NCBI RefSeq assembly: GCF_032854445.1
Contig: NC_088297.1
Location: 11,248,163-11,312,162 of the forward strand
DNA: 64,000 nt
Origin: Liolophura sinensis
Taxonomy: Eukaryota > Mollusca > Polyplacophora > Chitonida > Chitonidae
Direction: 5' to 3'
In this document: in pieces, positions 59,346 through 64,000 of the stretch
Layout of the letters: the number at the start of each line of letters is the position of its first letter
How positions within the stretch are numbered: position 1 is the first letter of the stretch
The notes under the pieces: generated by a model
The model's input: the letters and a program-made list of their open reading frames with translations, nothing else
Database searches by the model: none
What the model was told of the DNA's origin: nothing
Position numbers and translations under genes: made by a program

Positions 59346-59760
59346 AGCTGGTCGTCATAAAGTTTACAAGAGAGACATCAGGCAATGGAGGTCCTCTCCC
59401 GCTGTACACATGATGGGTTGATTCCCACGCGGTGGGTGGTAGGTAATTCCCACGGGGGTGGGTAGGTGATTGCGACGCCGTACACGTATTGGGTAGATAA
59501 TTCCCTCGGTGTACACGTGGTTGGCAGGTGATTCCCACTCCGGACACGCGATAAATGGACGGGTGATTCCGAAGCAGTACACGTAGTAAATGGGTGGATG
59601 ATCCGGTACGATACACGTGTCTCACTGATCCTGGCACAAGGCGTACCTGCTGATCCTGGCAAGACAAACATGTAAAACTGATCTGGACACGATACACGTG
59701 CAAAGTTAATCCTGGCATTACTGACGTCAGCAGCTGATCCCACCAGATCAATTTACCCTC
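59346..59760 (-). promoter_or_regulatory. Candidate promoter/5' leader of the protease gene
   Basis: Directly upstream of the start codon is degenerate repetitive sequence with three CACGTG E-boxes (59514-59519, 59614-59619, 59695-59700), several near matches (TACACGTA), and a perfect palindromic TGACGTCA (CRE-type) at 59722-59729. No clear TATA box was seen. The start site is unknown, and an upstream untranslated exon is possible. Confidence 0.35.
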
Positions 59761-61176
59761 GATGTGATCACTTTAAATCTGATTGTATGTAATCAAACGC
59801 CACTGGTTTTTGGCTTTGAGAAAAAAAAACAAACAAACATGGATTCTGTTTCAAGTGCTTCTGCATTTGTAAACGTTCACAATATCAACAAGACTGTTTT
59901 GCACTGATACCGGAGGGGCCTTTGTGCACATATAGCTTGGCATTAGCCCCTCCTTATGTACCGGCATCCGGGTGGGTTTCTAAACGGACAAGGGTGCATG
60001 TAAGACAAATCTCTCATGTTACTGTGGCACAAGGTTGTAATCTCTATACGGTAAGCAGGTGTGGCTTGCACCAGCTAGCTCATGTTTTCCCTCCCCGATT
60101 CAAGTGTGTTTAAACTCGTTCAACATGTATCGTGCAACTGAAATCTCCGTCGATTATGTACATGTACGTACTCAAAACACTCTCTGAAAAGCAAGCCGGT
60201 TTTACTCTTCCACTGATTTGTATTCACCTAGGTTGTCCGATTAAAGCTTGCTTCTCTACTATTGTTACTCTCTCCACATGCATACTGTATGGCAAACTGA
60301 CAAGAGACCGTATTTCACCGGCTACTTGTGACCAATTATCATACTATCGTCGCTGCTCTGATTTTACTCTCTATGCTTACGGCATTTATACGGTGTGGTC
60401 CATTAGTAATCACTATTGTTTTGGGTTTCTTTATAATCTTAATCAAGAGTATATGCTTACCAGAATGTAACCTTCGTCAGTCAAGTGTGAGCGTGTCAGT
60501 ACATAGCCAACATAAACATGTAGCGAAGACTCACTTCCTTCTTTTAACACAGTGCCTACAGGCACACCTAGGACACGCTCCCAGCTCACTGTTGATGGTA
60601 TACCTTTACCTTTAAATGGTATTCACCTCACTCCAGTAGATAGTCTCCCAGTTTGATCACGTGCATCATGCTTCATTGAACCTCAAAGGGTCACGTGAGA
60701 CAGCCACACAGCAAAATTGCTTGACCCAATTCCTCAGAAGCGATCCCTGTCCCACAACGTCCGGCTAAAGCGGCCCCGCCTGTGTACTTAGCCAAACGAC
60801 CGACATACGGCTAAATTTCGACATACCTTCATACCGACTTTGCCAATGTTTGCTCTGGCGTTGTATTGTGATCTCATTCAAAAGAATATGTGCGAGAAAG
60901 GAAGTAGTCTACTATTTATATACATAGAGTCCTCTTATTGGTTCATAACAGTTCGATTATATTGTGTAAAGGTACATTACATTTTATTCACAAAGTTTCT
61001 TTTTTTTTCAGCTGTAAGTTTTGTTGATTCGTCTCCGTGTTGTGTTCACCTTGTTTCCGGCCCTATGCTTAGTCCATCAGTCTTTTGTTTTCGAATATTT
61101 GCTATTTCTCCCCACGTGGTATGACAGTGGGATTTGCAGCCGTTAAGAAAACAGTACATAAAGCTTTAACTTGATG
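59761..61176. other. Upstream flank, no gene seen
   Basis: Contains part of repeat M at about 60255-60375 (GAGACCGTATTTCACCGGCT, ATACTATCGTCGCTGCTCTG). ORFs on the plus strand lack recognisable domains and splice partners. Confidence 0.45.
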
Positions 61177-61444
61177 GGGTTTCCGTGGCTCAGTTGGTTA
61201 GCGCGCTAGCGCAGCGTAATGACACAGGAGCTTCTCACCAGTGTGGTCGCTGTGAGTTCAAGTCCAGCTCATGCTGGCTGCCTCTCCGGACATAAGTGGA
61301 AAGGTCTGCCAGCAACCTGCGAATGATCGTGGGTTTTCCCCGCGCTCTGACCGGTTTCCTTCCACTATAATGCTGTCCGCCGTCGTATAAGTGAAATATT
61401 CTTGTGTACGGCGTGAAACACCAATCAAATAAATAAACAAATAA
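61177..61444 (+). mobile_element. SINE family A, full length
   Basis: Head GGTTTCCGTGGCTCAGTTGG and TTAGCGCGCTAGCGCAGCG; GTGTGGTCGCTGTGAGTTCA; body; AAACACCAATCAAATAAATA tail. Confidence 0.93.
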
Positions 61445-62079
61445 CTTCATAACTTGATTTATTTGTTTCGTAAAATAGTTTTTAGTTATATAATTTTCGG
61501 TGAATTGATGCGCTCCCGATCAGCCTCCATACCCTTCTTGAGAATATGATTTGGGTCTTTCTTGTCGTCGTCGGGCCTATTTGTTTCTCCCTCACAGGTG
61601 TTTTTTACAAGCTTTATTCAGATGTAAAGCTATTCAGTTATCAAACGACAATCCTCCGAGTTCTGTTTACAGTTATTGGTATTTATCTTGTCAGCGTGTC
61701 GTGCAGAAAAGATAAACATGGTTAATACAGCTGGTCAGTATCTCTTCAGCATTTTGACCTATTTTGTCAAATTTTCATTGGCCTGTACTTGCCTAATTTG
61801 CATACTGACGAAATTCTCTTAAAACCTAATTTTTGCACCTTATCTTGGACTAATCACATCTTAAATTTCAAGATTCTGATCTGGCGTAAGTAACTTGACG
61901 ATGGGTGTTCGGTTGTTTTTTTTTATGAGCAATGTAAGTGGTGTAAACTGGCATGTTCAAATGGCCAGCTGATGATTACAATGGTAGAAAGTAAAGATCT
62001 GTTACAAAGAGAGACCCTTTGGTATGATGGGTACAACTCGGGTTTCTCAGCTGTTACACTCACAAATTTTTCAATATGT

Positions 62080-62260
62080 AATTCTTCACCAGTGGCGTTT
62101 AATAAATTAAAACTAAAATCACTATGTTTTACCTAATTCTGAAAAACACAGTGCTAATAAACAGTTTGAATATAACCCTGGCTGAGATAAAGAGGTCGGA
62201 TTTTACCGATAATACATTTGACCATTGGCAACTATCACACTGTTGTCACTGCTCTGGTTT
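62080..62260. repeat. Interspersed repeat M copy
   Basis: ACCAGTGGCGTTTAATAAAT, CACTATGTTTTACCTAATTC, AAGAGGTCGGATTTTACCGA, TTGACCATTGGCAACTATCA and CTGTTGTCACTGCTCTGGTT. Confidence 0.7.
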
Positions 62261-62579
62261 TGAGGCAAAGGGCGCCCACCAGGGTTTTTCATAACACGTG
62301 AAAATCTGTAACTGGGCTATTTAGTAAGAGGAGGCAAGATGTGTGAGATGAAGGAACCCAGCCTCCACTCACTAGTTTATTCCATTTGTTCACAGTGCTG
62401 TGTTTGGGAATTACAACTTCTAACAGTCAAATTCCTCGGGGATACATTTACAATGTGGATAAGAGGAGTTCAAGGTCTGAAAGCGAACAAAGGACCTCGT
62501 AAGGATACTGTAGTAGTTTCAATCTTACGTATGGTGGCCTGGTACTTTCGTCTATAAGAAGAGCGGTCATGGAAAAATT

Positions 62580-62810
62580 CCAAGAGCCGATGTTCAACAC
62601 CACACGATCCCAGAGAGCTGGTGTTCAACACCTACTAATCTAGGACAGCTGGTGTTTAACGCCACCCAATCCGAGAGGGCCGGTGTTCAACACCTTCCGA
62701 TCTTTAGGAGCGGGTGTTCATCACCTACTGATCGGTAAGAGCCAGTGTTTAACACCACCTATCCGGGAAAGCTGGTGTTCAAGACCGCCTAATAGGGAAA
62801 GCCGCGCATG
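62580..62810. repeat. Minisatellite with a GGTGTTCAACACC palindrome
   Basis: Six or seven units of about 36-38 bp of the form GATCNGAGAGCTGGTGTTCA followed by ACACCACCTA. The core GGTGTTNAACACC is a perfect hyphenated palindrome in most units. Confidence 0.8.
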
Positions 62811-63348
62811 TTCAAAATAATGCCGACTTGGTGCACTTCATAAGCGCCCATATACCTCGTATACACAGGGGTCACAACAGTCACTGACTGAGCTCAAAGA
62901 TGAGCCAGTATAACGGTAACTAAATGCCTCAACTATCTCAGAATTCGTGTAACACACATGGATTGCTAAAAGCTGACCTGCACTCAACCTGCAGAACTGA
63001 AGTGTATGACGAATACATGTATGTGTTCTATTCATTTATTTTTATTCATAACACTCGTAAGGAATTTCTGTTTACTGTGTATTTGCATTAGTATATGATT
63101 ATTGCCGTTTAATTTGTGTCGAAAGTGCGGCTAAGAAAATATGGTTGTTGTTCCATGAGCCCAGACAGTGATCGTGTCAAGGTTACACATGTGCAGTTCG
63201 TGCTACTGGGTCCACGATTTGCCTCCGAAATGAACAGTGAAGGGGCACTGATTGCAGAATACTACCATACAGGCATTTTTGGGGAGTTGATACACTATAA
63301 AATTCTGCACTGTTATTTTGCACCTGGTTAAAATATATCAGATCTCAG

Positions 63349-63697
63349 TGGGTCATTGAGTGAATGCTTGGAGTTTAACGTAGTACTTAACAAGTTTTCA
63401 GTCATATGACGACGAACGAATCCTTAAGAGTTCATGTAATGTGCCTCCTTGTTGGAGGACGGATTTCCACCGCTCTTTTATCTAGTGCTGCTTTACTGAG
63501 ACGCCTTACCGAGGGCAAGTAAGTCGCTCCGTCCGAGCCATCATACTGATACGGGTCAACCAGTCGTTACACTATACCCTTCATGCTGAACGCCACGCGA
63601 GGAAGTTACAACTTTCTCTTTTAAAGTCTAAGTTGTGACTTGACCCAGTATCTACCACTCCCCCAGCGCACGCTCTACGAACCGTGCTATCGGGGCC
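63349..63697 (-). mobile_element. tRNA-derived element family C copy
   Basis: On the minus strand: head GGCCCCGATAGCACGGTTCG with TAGAGCGTGCGCTGG, body GAAAGTTGTAACTTCCTCGC and GCGTTCAGCATGAAGGGTAT, tail TCGTCGTCATATGACTGAAA then ACTTGTTAAGTACTACGTTA. Confidence 0.75.
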
Positions 63698-64000
63698 AGT
63701 AGATGTCAGTGGAGGTTACAAAGGTAACAAAATGCTATGACTTCACTTCCAGCAACCACAGCGGCAAAAATGGTGGTTATGATAAGTTGATTTTTATTAT
63801 ATGTTGGATAGAATAATACGTTGCATGTAAGATACACAGTTAGACATACACGGGTTGATTATAAGTAGATTTATTCCCCCACCTCCGTCCCAGCGCAGCT
63901 AGCAGCGCCTCCTGTTCAGAAGATCGGACGGCCGTGTGCTTTTAGGCTCGCCATCAAGCCCACAAATAACGCCACGCAGATGCACTCTTCATGTATAGGG

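Noticed and set aside
59317-59751. 144-residue minus-strand ORF upstream of and overlapping exon 1
   Set aside because: It is in a different frame from exon 2 and made of degenerate repeats. It is more likely leader or promoter sequence.

Overview
This is a metazoan nuclear window. It has spliced genes with GT-AG introns, long AT-rich introns, tRNA-derived SINEs and many minisatellites. The most abundant SINE (tRNA-like head, body ending in GAATATT...ACACCAATCAAATAAATA) resembles elements of lophotrochozoans. A mollusc, brachiopod or similar marine invertebrate is my best inference, not a proof.

Layout. (1) About 158-5587, plus strand: the last five exons of a gene whose 5' end lies outside the window. 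They encode a charged coiled-coil protein that I assign, from remembered family features, to the BFR1 / proton-pump-interactor-like family of ribosome- or mRNP-associated proteins. (2) About 5.6-16.4 kb: intergenic DNA with minisatellites, a (CATA)n microsatellite and tRNA-derived elements. (3) 16447-59345, minus strand: one very large gene that I could reconstruct completely from splice phases. It has 35 coding exons; their lengths sum to 5721 nt, which is 1906 codons plus a stop with no frame break. (4) About 59.35-64 kb: the probable promoter side of that gene, more SINE and MITE-like copies and a palindromic minisatellite.

The large gene encodes a type II transmembrane mosaic serine protease of enteropeptidase/TMPRSS character. 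Its order is: cytoplasmic tail, TM segment, SEA, Thr/Pro-rich stalk, MAM, MAM, LDLa, MAM first half, SRCR, MAM second half, LDLa, MAM, ten LDLa, TMPRSS-type SRCR, trypsin-fold protease. It has the His/Asp/Ser triad but lacks the trypsin-type Asp189 and the usual basic residue before the activation cleavage. An SRCR exon pair appears to sit inside a MAM domain.

The most unusual DNA-level signal is a set of tandem repeats that start at or copy the 3' ends of exons with their 5' splice sites. The clearest is a 66-bp, roughly 28-copy array grown from the end of an LDLa exon, whose better-preserved units each carry a splice donor. Smaller versions lie at the SEA exon (two copies of a 48-bp unit) and a protease exon (three copies). 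The introns also hold about 25 copies of SINE family A, several copies of two other tRNA-derived families and about a dozen copies of a further interspersed repeat.
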